From: Pseudodesulfovibrio cashew
Lineage (GTDB): Bacteria; Desulfobacterota; Desulfovibrionia; Desulfovibrionales; Desulfovibrionaceae
Direction of reading: 5' to 3'
Assembly (NCBI RefSeq): GCF_009762795.1
Contig: NZ_CP046400.1
Location: 3,238,501-3,302,500, forward strand
DNA: 64,000 nt
Within the stretch, counting starts at the first letter, position 1. The number at the start of each line of letters is the position of its first letter. The notes beneath the pieces are model-generated. The model was not told where the DNA came from, did not search any database, and saw nothing but the letters and a program-made list of their open reading frames with translations. Below, piece after piece: positions 46,982-56,329 of this stretch. The translations under genes were made by a program, and so were the position numbers.

Positions 46982-47964
46982 CTCAGCCGGGACGCCACTT
47001 TTTCCGCGTTGGCGAGAATCTCATCCCTGTCACGCAATCCATCGACAAACCGTTCGGGAATACCCGCAAGCCCCACCAGAGCCCCGCTCAAGGCACCTGT
47101 CATGCAGGCGCGGGCCATGTTGTTGCCGCCACCGTTGACGGCGGTCAGCACAGCGGTTTCAAAATCATTTTCATACCGTGAAGCAAGCCAGTAGGCCGCC
47201 GGAAGCAGAAAGCCGAGCTGACAGGCCAGACCGTAAATCTGTGCAATGGCGTGAGGCGGCTCCACGATGATGGATGGATTGATCGCAGCTGCGTGAACCA
47301 ACCCAGGTTGCAGGAATACGTCAATCAGCGCCCGGTCGACATCATGCTGCGCCCAGCCCATCAGGGATTTTCCCGAATCGGCCAATGTCTTGCCGCGAAT
47401 GAGACGACAGACGGCAAGCGCAAAAGCCAATGACTGGGCCTGGATGAACGGTTCTCCATGAGTAAGGCGTATATTGCTCAGGGCATGCTGCGCCAAGTCG
47501 CGCGGTTTGTCCGCGTAACGCGCGGCCAACATCACTGCGCGGATTGCCGCCTCCCCGGTGTCCGCCATGCTCGCCGCCCCGCTCCAGTCCGCGCCTTCGT
47601 GCTGGGCTGTCCAGACCTCGCGCATGGCGATATCCGTATAACGGCCGCCATTGGGCGTACCGTCCAGAGAATCCAGAAAATTATCAAGCCGACCGGTGAA
47701 ATCCGATTCGTCGTACTCGTCCGTATCGGCCAACGAGGCCAGAAGCAGTTGGGAAACCTGTCCGGTCTGGGACACGTCGCCCGCCTGGCAGCCGTCGTGA
47801 TAGCGCCCCGGCTTGGGCGGTGCATAGTCCGAAATCCACTCCCCGAAATCAGCCCGCAACTGCACAAGATCATAATACCAATGCGGCCCCAGCCCCAGGG
47901 CATCGCCTACGTACAACCCGACGATCGCACCCATGGCCCGATCCCTGCGCGTTAATTCCGCCAT
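46978..47964 (-). CDS. ADP-ribosylglycohydrolase-like protein, catalytic metal site degenerate
   Basis: The 328-residue all-helical protein has the fold marks of the DraG/ARH family: AIVGLYVGDALG (about 13-24), the central helices, and the C-terminal NGGGNNMARACMTGALSGALVG (about 277-298). The usual metal motifs TDDT and GGDTDT read SQTG (65-68) and GGGNN (278-282), so most Mg ligands are missing. It resembles the crystallin-J1 branch, where activity is uncertain. It is downstream of deoA (32 bp) on the same strand. Confidence 0.82.
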   Translation of the reverse strand: MAELTRRDRAMGAIVGLYVGDALGLGPHWYYDLVQLRADFGEWISDYAPPKPGRYHDGCQAGDVSQTGQVSQLLLASLADTDEYDESDFTGRLDNFLDSLDGTPNGGRYTDIAMREVWTAQHEGADWSGAASMADTGEAAIRAVMLAARYADKPRDLAQHALSNIRLTHGEPFIQAQSLAFALAVCRLIRGKTLADSGKSLMGWAQHDVDRALIDVFLQPGLVHAAAINPSIIVEPPHAIAQIYGLACQLGFLLPAAYWLASRYENDFETAVLTAVNGGGNNMARACMTGALSGALVGLAGIPERFVDGLRDRDEILANAEKVASRLS

Positions 47965-47996
47965 CCCTCTCTCCCTTGTTGCGGTTGATCACTCGG

Positions 47997-49313
47997 TCAT
48001 GCGCCCTCGCCCTGCCAATCGAATATCACATCTCTCGCCTCCGGGACCTCGGGGCGGAGAGTAACCGCCTCCAGCACCATTGCTCGCACAGCCTCGCCCA
48101 CGTCCTCACCTTCGCCGTGCAACACCGCCAGCGGGTCGCCCTTCTTCACAAAAGTACCCACGCGGACGATATCCGACAGCCCAACGGAATGATCCACATG
48201 TTGGTCCGCCCGAATCCTACCCCCGCCCTGGCAGACCACTGCCAGACCAAGCCTACGCGTTTCCCAGCCAGCCACATACCCGCTCGCCGGAGCGGCCACC
48301 GCCACCTGTCGGGGCGCAGCCGGGAGATACGCCTCCCAGCGCTCAATAAAATCCGTGGGGCCTCCAAGCCCGGCAACCATACGCCCAAAATGTTCCGCTG
48401 CCAGCCCGCTGTCCAGAACACGATGCAGCATCGCCTCAGCCTCGCCGCGCTCGGCCGCGAGGCCGCCCAGGAGCAGCATTTCTGCGCACAAGGCCATGAC
48501 CACCTGCGCAAGCCTCGGGTCGCGCCTTACTCCGGTTAGAAAACGGACCGCCTCGGCCACCTCCAACGCGTTGCCCGCGCACGGGGCCAGGGGCTCGCTC
48601 ATGTCCGTGACCAATGCCGAGGTGGGCAGGCCGGCCTCTCCCGCAACGGACACAAGGGATCCGGCCAGAGCCACCGAACGCTCATATTCTGACATGAACG
48701 CGCCGTTGCCGGTCTTCACGTCCATGACCAGCCCCTCAAGTCCGGCCGCCAGCTTCTTGGACAGGATGGATGCCGTTATCAGCGGAATGGACTCCACCGT
48801 GGCCGTGACGTCGCGGATGGCGTAGATACGCCCATCCGCAGGGGCCAGGGAGCCGGTCTGACCGATGATGGCCACTCCGGCCTCGCGCACGGTGCGCCGG
48901 AACCGATCATTGCCAGGCATGGCCTCATAACCTGGAATGGATTCAAGCTTGTCCAGGGTGCCGCCCGTGTGCCCCAAACCTCGGCCGGAAATCATGGGCA
49001 CGTAGCCGCCGCAGGCCGCGACCATGGGACCGAGCACCAGGCTGACAAGATCACCGACGCCACCCGTGGAATGCTTGTCCAGCACCGGGCCGTCCAGATC
49101 CCAAGAAAGCCGTTCGCCAGAGGCAGCCATGGCCGCAGTGAGCCAGGCGGTCTCCTCCGGGCTCATACCCCTAAAAAAAACGGCCATGGCAAACGCGGCC
49201 ACCTGGCCTTCAGTGATGGAACTGTCGGTCACACCTTTGATGAAACTGTCAAGATCCTCCCGACGCAAAGAGTGGCCGTCTCGTTTCCGACGAATAACCT
49301 CCTGTGGCAGCAT
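47997..49313 (-). CDS. deoA: Thymidine/pyrimidine-nucleoside phosphorylase
   Basis: The 438-residue enzyme splits thymidine or uridine with phosphate to base and sugar phosphate. Family marks are RREDLDSFIKGV, DKHSTGGVGD (about 80-89), MISGRGLGHTGGTLDKLE and the C-terminal beta domain with GYVAGWETRRLG. GGAAGAG precedes ATG 49313, 1 bp after the cdd stop. With cdd it forms a pyrimidine nucleoside salvage pair; no transporter gene is nearby. Confidence 0.93.
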   Translation of the reverse strand: MLPQEVIRRKRDGHSLRREDLDSFIKGVTDSSITEGQVAAFAMAVFFRGMSPEETAWLTAAMAASGERLSWDLDGPVLDKHSTGGVGDLVSLVLGPMVAACGGYVPMISGRGLGHTGGTLDKLESIPGYEAMPGNDRFRRTVREAGVAIIGQTGSLAPADGRIYAIRDVTATVESIPLITASILSKKLAAGLEGLVMDVKTGNGAFMSEYERSVALAGSLVSVAGEAGLPTSALVTDMSEPLAPCAGNALEVAEAVRFLTGVRRDPRLAQVVMALCAEMLLLGGLAAERGEAEAMLHRVLDSGLAAEHFGRMVAGLGGPTDFIERWEAYLPAAPRQVAVAAPASGYVAGWETRRLGLAVVCQGGGRIRADQHVDHSVGLSDIVRVGTFVKKGDPLAVLHGEGEDVGEAVRAMVLEAVTLRPEVPEARDVIFDWQGEGA

Positions 49314-49314
49314 G

Positions 49315-49737
49315 CTACTCTTCCTCGTCCGGCAGGATAAAGGCATCCGGCAATAGGTCGTCCATGGTCCAAGAGACGGTCCTACCCGCCTCGCAGGCAG
49401 AATAGACAATATCCTCAGGCATGAAGAACTCACTCAACACCTGCCGACACGCCCCGCAAGGGGGATGCGGCGTACCTCCGGGGGTGTAGATAAGCAACGC
49501 CACGAAGTCCCCCCTGCCGCACCCGTCGGCTACGGCAGAAAACAGGGCCGAACGCTCCGCACAGTTGGTCAGGCCGAAGGAGGCATTCTCCACATTGCAA
49601 CCCACGTAGATATCGCCGCCCTCGGTCAGCAAGGCCGCTCCCACGGAAAAGCCGCTGTACGGCGCATAGGCGTTGAATGACGCCTGCCTCGCCGCCTCCA
49701 CCAACGTATCCAGTATCTTCTCGCTAATCTCGCTCAT
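49315..49737 (-). CDS. cdd: Cytidine deaminase
   Basis: The 140-residue zinc enzyme converts cytidine to uridine. Metal ligands C59-A-E61 (NCAERSA) and P93-C-G-A-C97 (PPCGACRQ) are intact, as is the N-terminal PYSGFSVGAAL. The tetramer type length (about 130-140) fits. TAGGAGGGGAC precedes ATG 49737. It is followed 1 bp later by deoA and separated from lon by a terminator. Confidence 0.96.
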   Translation of the reverse strand: MSEISEKILDTLVEAARQASFNAYAPYSGFSVGAALLTEGGDIYVGCNVENASFGLTNCAERSALFSAVADGCGRGDFVALLIYTPGGTPHPPCGACRQVLSEFFMPEDIVYSACEAGRTVSWTMDDLLPDAFILPDEEE

Positions 49738-49754
49738 GTCCCCTCCTACCATAG

Positions 49755-49793
49755 AAAAAGGCCGGACAGCAAAACTGTCCGGCCCTCTTTTCG
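49755..49793. terminator. Intrinsic terminator between lon and cdd
   Basis: GGCCGGACAG and its complement pair around CAAAA. On the minus strand (after lon) it is followed by TTTTT. Confidence 0.9.
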
Positions 49794-49806
49794 GTCATAA
49801 TCGTCA

Positions 49807-52272
49807 CTATTGATGCGCGGAATTGCGTTGCGCGTCCTTAAGCAGCTCGGTAGCAAGAGGCGGCACACCATGTTGGTTTATGAGCACGCTCTCGCTGTCG
49901 TTGTCGAGGGCTCGCTCGATGACCTCGTCCATGGTCTTGACGGGAATCACTTCGAGATCCTTGAGGATGTCCTTGGGCACATCCTTGAGGTTCTTCTCGT
50001 TCTCCGCCGGGATGAGCACGGTCTTGATCAGTCCGCGATGGGCGGCCAACAACTTCTCACGCAGCCCGCCGATGGGCAGGACGCGTCCACGCAGGGTGAT
50101 CTCGCCGGTCATGGCCAGGTCATGGCGTACCGGGATGTTCAACAACGCGGAGATGAGCGCCGTGGTCAGGGTGATGCCCGCGCTGGGGCCATCCTTGGGC
50201 GTGGCGCCGTCCGGAACGTGAATGTGGATGTCCACCTTGGTGTTGAAGTCAGGCTTGAGGCCGAGCTGGTCCGAACGGGACCGGATGTAGGAAAGAGCGG
50301 CGCGCGCCGATTCCTGCATGACCTCGCCCAGCTTGCCGGTGATCTCCACCTTGCCCTTGCCGGGCATGAGCGCGACCTCCACCATCAGCATCTCGCCGCC
50401 GAGCTGCGTCCAGGCCAGGCCGTTGCAGACGCCCACAAGGGAATCCGCTTCGCGCTCCCCGTAGGAGAACTTCTGGACGCCGAGCATCTTCTCCAGCGAC
50501 TGCTTGGTGATGTGCACGACCTTCTCCCTGTCGTTGTCCTCCACGATCTTCATGGCGGACTTACGGCAGATGGAAGCCACCTCGCGTTCGAGGTTACGCA
50601 CACCCGCCTCGCGGGTATAGTAACGCACGATATCGAGGATGGCGTTCTCGGAGAACTTGATATTATCCGGCTTCAGGCCGTGGGCCTCGATCTGCTTGGG
50701 CAGCAGGAAGTCCTTGGCGATCTCGACCTTCTCGTTTTCCAGGTAGCCGGGCAGACGAATGATCTCCATGCGATCCTGCAACGGCAACGGAATGCCCTCA
50801 AGCTGGTTGGCCGTTGTGATGAAGAAGACCTTGGACAAATCGTAATCCAGGTCCAAATAATGGTCGTTGAATGCGTAATTCTGTTCCGGATCCAGCACTT
50901 CCAACAGCGCGGCAGACGGGTCTCCGCGGAAATCGGCGGACATCTTGTCCACTTCATCCAGGCAGATGACCGGGTTGTTGAACTCCACCCGCTTCAGGGA
51001 CTGAATGATCTTGCCGGGCATGGCGCCCACATAGGTGCGCCGGTGACCACGAATCTCGGCCTCGTCACGCACGCCGCCCAGGGAGAGCCTGATGAACTCG
51101 CGGTCCATGGACCGGGCGATGGACTTGGCGATGGAGGTCTTGCCCACGCCGGGAGGGCCGACGAAACAGAGGATCGGGCCCTTCATGGTTTCGACCAGAG
51201 TCTGTACGGCCAGGTATTCGAGAATGCGCTCCTTGGGCTTCTCCAGTCCGAAATGGTCCTCGTCCAAGATGGTCCGGGCGCTCTTGATGTCCACATCCCG
51301 GTCGTCCTTGAGATTGTCCCAGGGAAGATCCAGAATCCAGTCGATATAGTTGCGAACAACGGTGTACTCAGCGCTGGAAGGCTGCATGGTCCGCAGCTTC
51401 TTCAGTTCCTTGCGCACCCGCTCGCGATTCTCATCGGACATGGGCTTGGCGTTGAGCTGTTCCTCCAGCTCCTGCGCCTCGGCCTGGGGGTCGTCTTCGC
51501 GCCCCATTTCCTTGTTGATGGCCTTGACCTGTTCGTTAAGATAATATTCGCGCTGATTTTTCTCCATCTGATCCTTGACGCGCCCCTTGACGCGCTTCTC
51601 GATGGAGACAATCTCGATTTCCCCGAGCAGCAGTTCATAAACGCGCTCAAGACGCCTGTTGGGATCAAGCTCCTCAAGGATCATCTGCTTGCGGGAGAAA
51701 TCGATCTTCAGATGCGGCATGACCTGGTCTGCCAACGCGCCCGCGTCCTTGAGTGTGGACATGGCGAGGATCGCCTCGGGGGCTACCTTCTTGTTGACCT
51801 TGCCGAACTCCTCAAGGGATTCATGCACGGCACGTACTAGGGCCTCACCCTCGGCGGACGTCCCGGAGGCTTCCTCCACCACGGACACCACGGCCTGGGG
51901 GTACTCGGCGTCTTCTCCCTCGTCGTAGACAAGGCGAGACTCCTCGGGGTCCCAGTAGGCGCGGGACACGCCCTCGAAGAGCACCTTGATGGTGCCGTCT
52001 GGAAGGCGGAGCATCTGGAGAATCTTGGCCACGGTACCCATTTCAAACAGGTCGTCCGCTTCGGGATGCTCCTTTTCGGGCGATTTCTGAGTGACCAGGA
52101 ATATCTGCTTGCCATAGTCCGCAACAGCGGTCTCAATGGCTTTAATGGAGGCCTCGCGTCCCACGAACAGGGGCACGATGGACCGGGGGAACATGACAAC
52201 TTCCCGAAGGGACATCATCGGGAGAGTCATGGTCTCAGGGGATTTCTTGCCGTCAAAACCAAAAGTCGGCAT
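49807..52272 (-). CDS. lon: ATP-dependent Lon protease
   Basis: The 821-residue LonA has the N-terminal substrate domain (about 15-205), a coiled-coil linker, AAA+ with Walker A GPPGVGKT and Walker [10 protein letters not shown], and the C-terminal serine protease domain with the catalytic Ser in PKDGPSAG and Lys in the following KTVLIP region. It degrades misfolded proteins and regulators. ATG 52272 follows GGAGGAAGAT; the four-codon extension lacks a site. It is the last gene of tig-clpP-clpX-lon, with 123 bp before it where its own promoter could lie. Confidence 0.97.
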   Translation of the reverse strand: MPTFGFDGKKSPETMTLPMMSLREVVMFPRSIVPLFVGREASIKAIETAVADYGKQIFLVTQKSPEKEHPEADDLFEMGTVAKILQMLRLPDGTIKVLFEGVSRAYWDPEESRLVYDEGEDAEYPQAVVSVVEEASGTSAEGEALVRAVHESLEEFGKVNKKVAPEAILAMSTLKDAGALADQVMPHLKIDFSRKQMILEELDPNRRLERVYELLLGEIEIVSIEKRVKGRVKDQMEKNQREYYLNEQVKAINKEMGREDDPQAEAQELEEQLNAKPMSDENRERVRKELKKLRTMQPSSAEYTVVRNYIDWILDLPWDNLKDDRDVDIKSARTILDEDHFGLEKPKERILEYLAVQTLVETMKGPILCFVGPPGVGKTSIAKSIARSMDREFIRLSLGGVRDEAEIRGHRRTYVGAMPGKIIQSLKRVEFNNPVICLDEVDKMSADFRGDPSAALLEVLDPEQNYAFNDHYLDLDYDLSKVFFITTANQLEGIPLPLQDRMEIIRLPGYLENEKVEIAKDFLLPKQIEAHGLKPDNIKFSENAILDIVRYYTREAGVRNLEREVASICRKSAMKIVEDNDREKVVHITKQSLEKMLGVQKFSYGEREADSLVGVCNGLAWTQLGGEMLMVEVALMPGKGKVEITGKLGEVMQESARAALSYIRSRSDQLGLKPDFNTKVDIHIHVPDGATPKDGPSAGITLTTALISALLNIPVRHDLAMTGEITLRGRVLPIGGLREKLLAAHRGLIKTVLIPAENEKNLKDVPKDILKDLEVIPVKTMDEVIERALDNDSESVLINQHGVPPLATELLKDAQRNSAHQ

Positions 52273-52395
52273 ATCTTCCTCCAATGGTTACAAATATATG
52301 GCGACACCCACCTTCACACCGTGATGCAGGTGGGCGATTGCCGTCGATATCCTGAAGTAAGACTGCCCGGGGGAAAGTCAATCGTCCCCCACCGA

Positions 52396-53649
52396 TTAAG
52401 CCGACTTTACTTCCTGGTGGTACAGCAGAAGAGGCTCAAGACCATTTTCAACAACGGCCTGGTTGATGACGCATTCCCGCACGCCGGACAGCGACGGGAG
52501 CTTGTACATGATCTCGAGCATGGTCTTCTCAAGGACATTGCGCAGTCCGCGAGCACCCGTCTTGCGCTTGATGGCTTCGCGGGCGATGGCGGTCAGCGCG
52601 TTCTCGGTGAAACGCAGCTCCACCTTGTCCAGATCGAAGAGCTTCTTGTACTGCTTGACCAATGCGTTCTTGGGCTCCTGAAGAATGCGGACCAGGTCTT
52701 CCTCGGTCAACTCCTCCAGGGCGGTCTGCACCGGGATGCGGCCGATGAATTCGGGAATGAGGCCGAACTTGATCAGGTCCATGGGCTCGGCAAGGGCAAA
52801 GGAATCACCCAGGCTCATTTCCTTCTTGGCCTCGACCTTGGCGCCAAATCCCAGGCCGGAGCCGGACTTGCGCTGCGCCACGATCTTGTCCAGGCCGATG
52901 AACGCGCCACCCAGAATGAACAGGATGTTCGATGTATCCATGCGGATGAACTCCTGCTGCGGATGCTTGCGTCCTCCCTTGGGCGGGATGTTGGCCTCGG
53001 TGCCCTCAATGATCTTGAGCAGGGCCTGCTGGACGCCCTCACCCGACACGTCGCGGGTAATGGACGGAGAGTCGCCCTTACGCGCCACCTTATCGATCTC
53101 GTCGATGTAGATGATGCCCCGGGAGGCGGCATCAATATCGTAGTCCGCGTTCTGGAGCAACTGGACCAGGATGTTCTCCACGTCCTCGCCCACATAACCG
53201 GCCTCGGTCAGGGTGGTGGCGTCGGCGATGGCGAACGGCACCTTGAGCACGCGCGCCAGGGTCTGGGCCAACAGGGTCTTGCCCGACCCGGTGGGGCCGA
53301 TGAGCAGGATGTTGGACTTGTCGATCTCCACCTCGTCTGGACCGGACTGGGCCGCGGCGTAAAAGACGCGCTTGTAGTGATTGTGCACTGCCACGGACAG
53401 GATCTTCTTCGCCTGTTCCTGGCCGATGACGTATTCGTCAAGCAGCGCCTTGATCTCCTGAGGGGGCAACAGGCGGCCGTCTTCGAATTCCTCGCTGATG
53501 GTCTCCTGAGCCATAATGTCGTTGCACAGGGCAACGCATTCGTCACAGATGTACACGTCGGGCCCGGCGATGAGACGCTGCACGTCCACCTGGGTCTTGC
53601 CGCAGAACGAGCAACACAGTTCAGAGGTGTTGTTGTCTGTACCTGCCAT
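52396..53649 (-). CDS. clpX: ATP-dependent Clp protease ATP-binding subunit ClpX
   Basis: The 417-residue AAA+ unfoldase has an N-terminal zinc-binding domain with C13, C16, C35 and C38, Walker A GPTGSGKT (about 118-125), Walker B and the pore GYVG loop, and RKTGARGLR near the C-terminus. It delivers ssrA-tagged and other substrates to ClpP. clpP ends 2 bp upstream, so it is coupled with clpP. Confidence 0.98.
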   Translation of the reverse strand: MAGTDNNTSELCCSFCGKTQVDVQRLIAGPDVYICDECVALCNDIMAQETISEEFEDGRLLPPQEIKALLDEYVIGQEQAKKILSVAVHNHYKRVFYAAAQSGPDEVEIDKSNILLIGPTGSGKTLLAQTLARVLKVPFAIADATTLTEAGYVGEDVENILVQLLQNADYDIDAASRGIIYIDEIDKVARKGDSPSITRDVSGEGVQQALLKIIEGTEANIPPKGGRKHPQQEFIRMDTSNILFILGGAFIGLDKIVAQRKSGSGLGFGAKVEAKKEMSLGDSFALAEPMDLIKFGLIPEFIGRIPVQTALEELTEEDLVRILQEPKNALVKQYKKLFDLDKVELRFTENALTAIAREAIKRKTGARGLRNVLEKTMLEIMYKLPSLSGVRECVINQAVVENGLEPLLLYHQEVKSA

Positions 53650-53651
53650 AA

Positions 53652-54272
53652 TTACTTACCTTTCTTCTTTTCATCCAGATCGATGACATCCGCGCGGGAA
53701 GCCATCACCCTGTCGATGAGGCCATACTCCTGTGCTTCCTTGGAGGACATGAAGTAATCCCGTTCGGTGTCGTCGCGGATCTTGTCGAGATCCTGGCCCG
53801 TGTGATCGGCCAGGATGCCGTTGAGTTCGTCTCGCATGCGCAGGATTTCCTTGGCCTGGATCGAGATGTCCGTGGCCTGACCCTGAGCACCGCCCATGGG
53901 CTGGTGAATCATGATGCGGCTATGCGGCAAGGCATAGCGCATGCCTTTCTCGCCCGCAGCCAGAAGCACTGACGCCATGGAGGCGGCCTGCCCCAGGCAG
54001 AGTGTTGCAACCGGCGCGGAAATGTACTGCATGGTGTCGTAAATGGCCATGCCGGACGTGATCACGCCGCCGGGCGAGTTGATGTACATGTATATTTCCT
54101 TTTCCGGGTCCTCGGACTCCAGAAAAAGCAATTGCGCGCAGATAAGGCTGGCCACGTTGTCGTCGATGGCGCTGCCCAGCAGGATGATCCGGTCTTTGAG
54201 GAGGCGGGAGTAGATGTCGTAGGCACGCTCGGTGCGGCCCGTAGTTTCAATGACCATCGGAATGGCGACCAT
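53652..54272 (-). CDS. clpP: ATP-dependent Clp protease proteolytic subunit
   Basis: The 206-residue serine peptidase has catalytic Ser98 (GQAASMAS) and His123 (MIHQPMGG), with the Asp in the later region. It forms the 14-mer chamber used with ClpX and ClpA, both encoded in the window. I chose ATG 54272 (AAGGAG ahead), which gives the normal propeptide-free length of about 206. A candidate promoter lies 170-200 bp upstream, leaving a long leader with a small GCCC/GGGC hairpin. Confidence 0.97.
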   Translation of the reverse strand: MVAIPMVIETTGRTERAYDIYSRLLKDRIILLGSAIDDNVASLICAQLLFLESEDPEKEIYMYINSPGGVITSGMAIYDTMQYISAPVATLCLGQAASMASVLLAAGEKGMRYALPHSRIMIHQPMGGAQGQATDISIQAKEILRMRDELNGILADHTGQDLDKIRDDTERDYFMSSKEAQEYGLIDRVMASRADVIDLDEKKKGK

Positions 54273-54444
54273 GAATGTCTCCTTGAAACGCTTTTGAAGT
54301 TTATCGGCAGTCAGGAGCACAAACCTTAGGAGCGCCCTTTCGGGCAGCCTTTTTCCGGTCCGGCTTGGCCTTATATCTTAATTAATGCAGTATGCGGCAT
54401 TTCCCCCCCGAGGACAAGGATAAACTTCCCGCCATACCAGGGAT

Positions 54445-54472
54445 TACATAGCTATCCGAGGACCGGGGTCAA
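54445..54472 (-). promoter_or_regulatory. Candidate sigma-70 promoter of clpP-clpX
   Basis: On the minus strand TTGACC and TATGTA(AT) are separated by 16 bp, between the tig terminator and clpP. Confidence 0.5.
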
Positions 54473-54481
54473 GGGGGCGAC

Positions 54482-54517
54482 AACAAAAAAACGGCGGTCC
54501 GGAAGCTTCCGGACCGC
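54482..54517 (-). terminator. Intrinsic terminator of tig
   Basis: A 14-bp-arm perfect palindrome CGGCGGTCCGGAAG with its complement is followed on the minus strand by TTTTTTT. Confidence 0.93.
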
Positions 54518-54543
54518 CGCTGTTCTAACTTGGTATTCCGGGG

Positions 54544-56031
54544 CTACTGCTCGGCCAGGAACTTGTCGGCCCGTTCCTGGAGCTTGGCCAGGGAGTATCC
54601 CTTGGCGGTGGTTTCCTTGATGCCAAGATTGGTCACTGCCCACTCCACGGCCTCGGCCTTGGTCTCGAACTGGATGCCCTCGCCTTCGGCGGCCTTGGCA
54701 GGCGCTTCGCCGGCTTCAGCCTCGGTCGCGGCCCCGGCGGACGGCGGCTCGACCTCGACGATCTCGGCGGCGTCGTAAATCAACTCGGAAGCCTTGTCGC
54801 ACAGCAGACGGTCCTTGAGCGACACGATGAGGTTGTTGTCCTCATAGTATTTCTTCAGTTCATGCAGCGGCTGACCGCTCTGGACGGCGAGCTGGCTCAG
54901 GGTGGCCTCGATTTCTTCGGGAGAGATGTCCAGCCCTTCCTCTGCGGCCACGGCCATCAGGAAGATCTCGGATTTAACCGTGGTTTCGGCCTCGGCCTTG
55001 AACTCGTCACGCATCTGCTGAGGAGTCTTGCCCAAAGACTGCAGGCCCTTGCCCTGGCGGTCCAGCTTGTATTCGAGATCCTGGATCAGACGATCGATGC
55101 GATCCTCGACGAGAGACGGCGGCAGAGGAAAGTCCTCAATGGAGCCGATGACTTGGGAAAGCAACTGGGTCTGGGCAGCGGATTTGTTCATCTGCTTGCG
55201 CTGATTCTTGTAGGACTCCTCAATGCCGGAACGCATGGTCGCAACATCGCCGAAACCGGCCTTCTGGGCCACAGCATCGCTCATTTCGGGAACGACGCGT
55301 TCCTTGACCGCATGCAGCTTGCACTTCATGGTCACGACCTTGCCGGCCAGACCGCCGTTGATGAAGTCGGCGGGGAACGTAACGTCGGCCTCGCCACTTT
55401 CGCCGGTGGTAAGGGTCTTGATCAGGTCTTCAAACTCGGGAAGAGCCTGGCCCTGGCCGAGCACCATGTCGAAGTTGTCGGCCTTGATTCCGTCAAGAAT
55501 CTCGCCGTTCTCATATGCAGCAAAGGAAATGGAGACAACTTCTCCGTCCTTGGGCGGACGGACATCTTCGATAACCTTGACCTCAGCGTTATTTTCAAGG
55601 ATGCGGGATTCGACCTCGGCGATCTCCTCAGGGAAAATCACGGCCTTGACCTCTTCAACCTTGAGCCCCTTGTACTCGGGCAGATCAAGCTTAGGTGCGA
55701 CTTCGAACTCAATGGAGTAGGAAAAGTCGGTGTCGCGCTCCAGTTCCTTGGCGTCCACGTCGATGCGGGACATGGGCTGGATGGACAAGCCGCTCATAAT
55801 TTCATTGATCTGATAGTTAATCAGATCGGTGGTGGCTTCACCGTAAACCTGCTTGTGATACTTGGATTCCACCACGCTGGAAGGCACCTTGCCCTTGCGG
55901 AAACCTTTGACATCGGCCTGCATCCGATACAGAGCGATAGTGGTGGTGATGGCGGCGTTGACCTCTTCGGCCGGGACCTCCACCACGATTTTCCGTTTTA
56001 CCGGGGAAATTTCTTCAACATTGTATTCCAT
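54544..56031 (-). CDS. tig: Trigger factor (ribosome-bound chaperone) with C-terminal extension
   Basis: The 495-residue protein has the ribosome-binding domain with the signature GFRKGKVP (about 42-49), a PPIase domain (about 150-240) and the C-terminal arms domain (about 245-425). After YDAAEIVEVE the chain continues about 60 residues beyond the usual 430-450, through an Ala/Glu-rich link to a compact C-terminal helical motif (AVEWAVTNLGIKETTAKGY, then SLAKLQERADKFL). The start is ATG 56031 behind AGGAGG. The tRNA-Leu gene lies immediately upstream. Confidence 0.95.
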   Translation of the reverse strand: MEYNVEEISPVKRKIVVEVPAEEVNAAITTTIALYRMQADVKGFRKGKVPSSVVESKYHKQVYGEATTDLINYQINEIMSGLSIQPMSRIDVDAKELERDTDFSYSIEFEVAPKLDLPEYKGLKVEEVKAVIFPEEIAEVESRILENNAEVKVIEDVRPPKDGEVVSISFAAYENGEILDGIKADNFDMVLGQGQALPEFEDLIKTLTTGESGEADVTFPADFINGGLAGKVVTMKCKLHAVKERVVPEMSDAVAQKAGFGDVATMRSGIEESYKNQRKQMNKSAAQTQLLSQVIGSIEDFPLPPSLVEDRIDRLIQDLEYKLDRQGKGLQSLGKTPQQMRDEFKAEAETTVKSEIFLMAVAAEEGLDISPEEIEATLSQLAVQSGQPLHELKKYYEDNNLIVSLKDRLLCDKASELIYDAAEIVEVEPPSAGAATEAEAGEAPAKAAEGEGIQFETKAEAVEWAVTNLGIKETTAKGYSLAKLQERADKFLAEQ

Positions 56032-56078
56032 GACGACATATCCTCCTGAACACCCTGCGGTGCGTAGTATTGCGCTTC

Positions 56079-56163
56079 TGGTGCGGGCGGAGGGACTCGA
56101 ACCCCCAAACCGTGAGGTACCAGATCCTAAATCTGGCGCGTTTACCAATTCCGCCACGCCCGC
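56079..56163 (-). tRNA. tRNA-Leu (anticodon UAG)
   Basis: On the minus strand the 85-nt sequence begins GCGGGCG and ends with the complementary CGCCCGC stem plus encoded CCA. The anticodon loop TTTAGGA sits between CCAGA and TCTGG, giving UAG, which reads CUA/CUN leucine codons. The T-arm GGTTCGAGTCC is present, and the variable arm is long, as in class II tRNAs. It is 47 bp upstream of tig; an open frame through it is not coding. Confidence 0.97.
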
Positions 56164-56329
56164 CTGAACTCATTGTCTTTATTGGAGCATCGACGGGTGA
56201 AAGGCACTCCTTACAATGCGTTCCCCCATTTCGACATCCGCAAAAGAACGTGCTTATTAAGCAAGGTACAGCAGATATGTCAACCTTCAGGGTCCATTCC
56301 GACCGGGAATCCGCCCGCCCTGTCTCGGA

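Noticed and set aside
52353..52381. Promoter in front of lon (TTGACT with a possible -10)
   Set aside because: The -35 is fair, but no convincing -10 lies at 16-18 bp, so I did not annotate it.
56032..56157. N-terminal extension of tig that reads through the tRNA gene
   Set aside because: The codons come from tRNA-Leu; ATG 56031 gives the normal trigger factor start.
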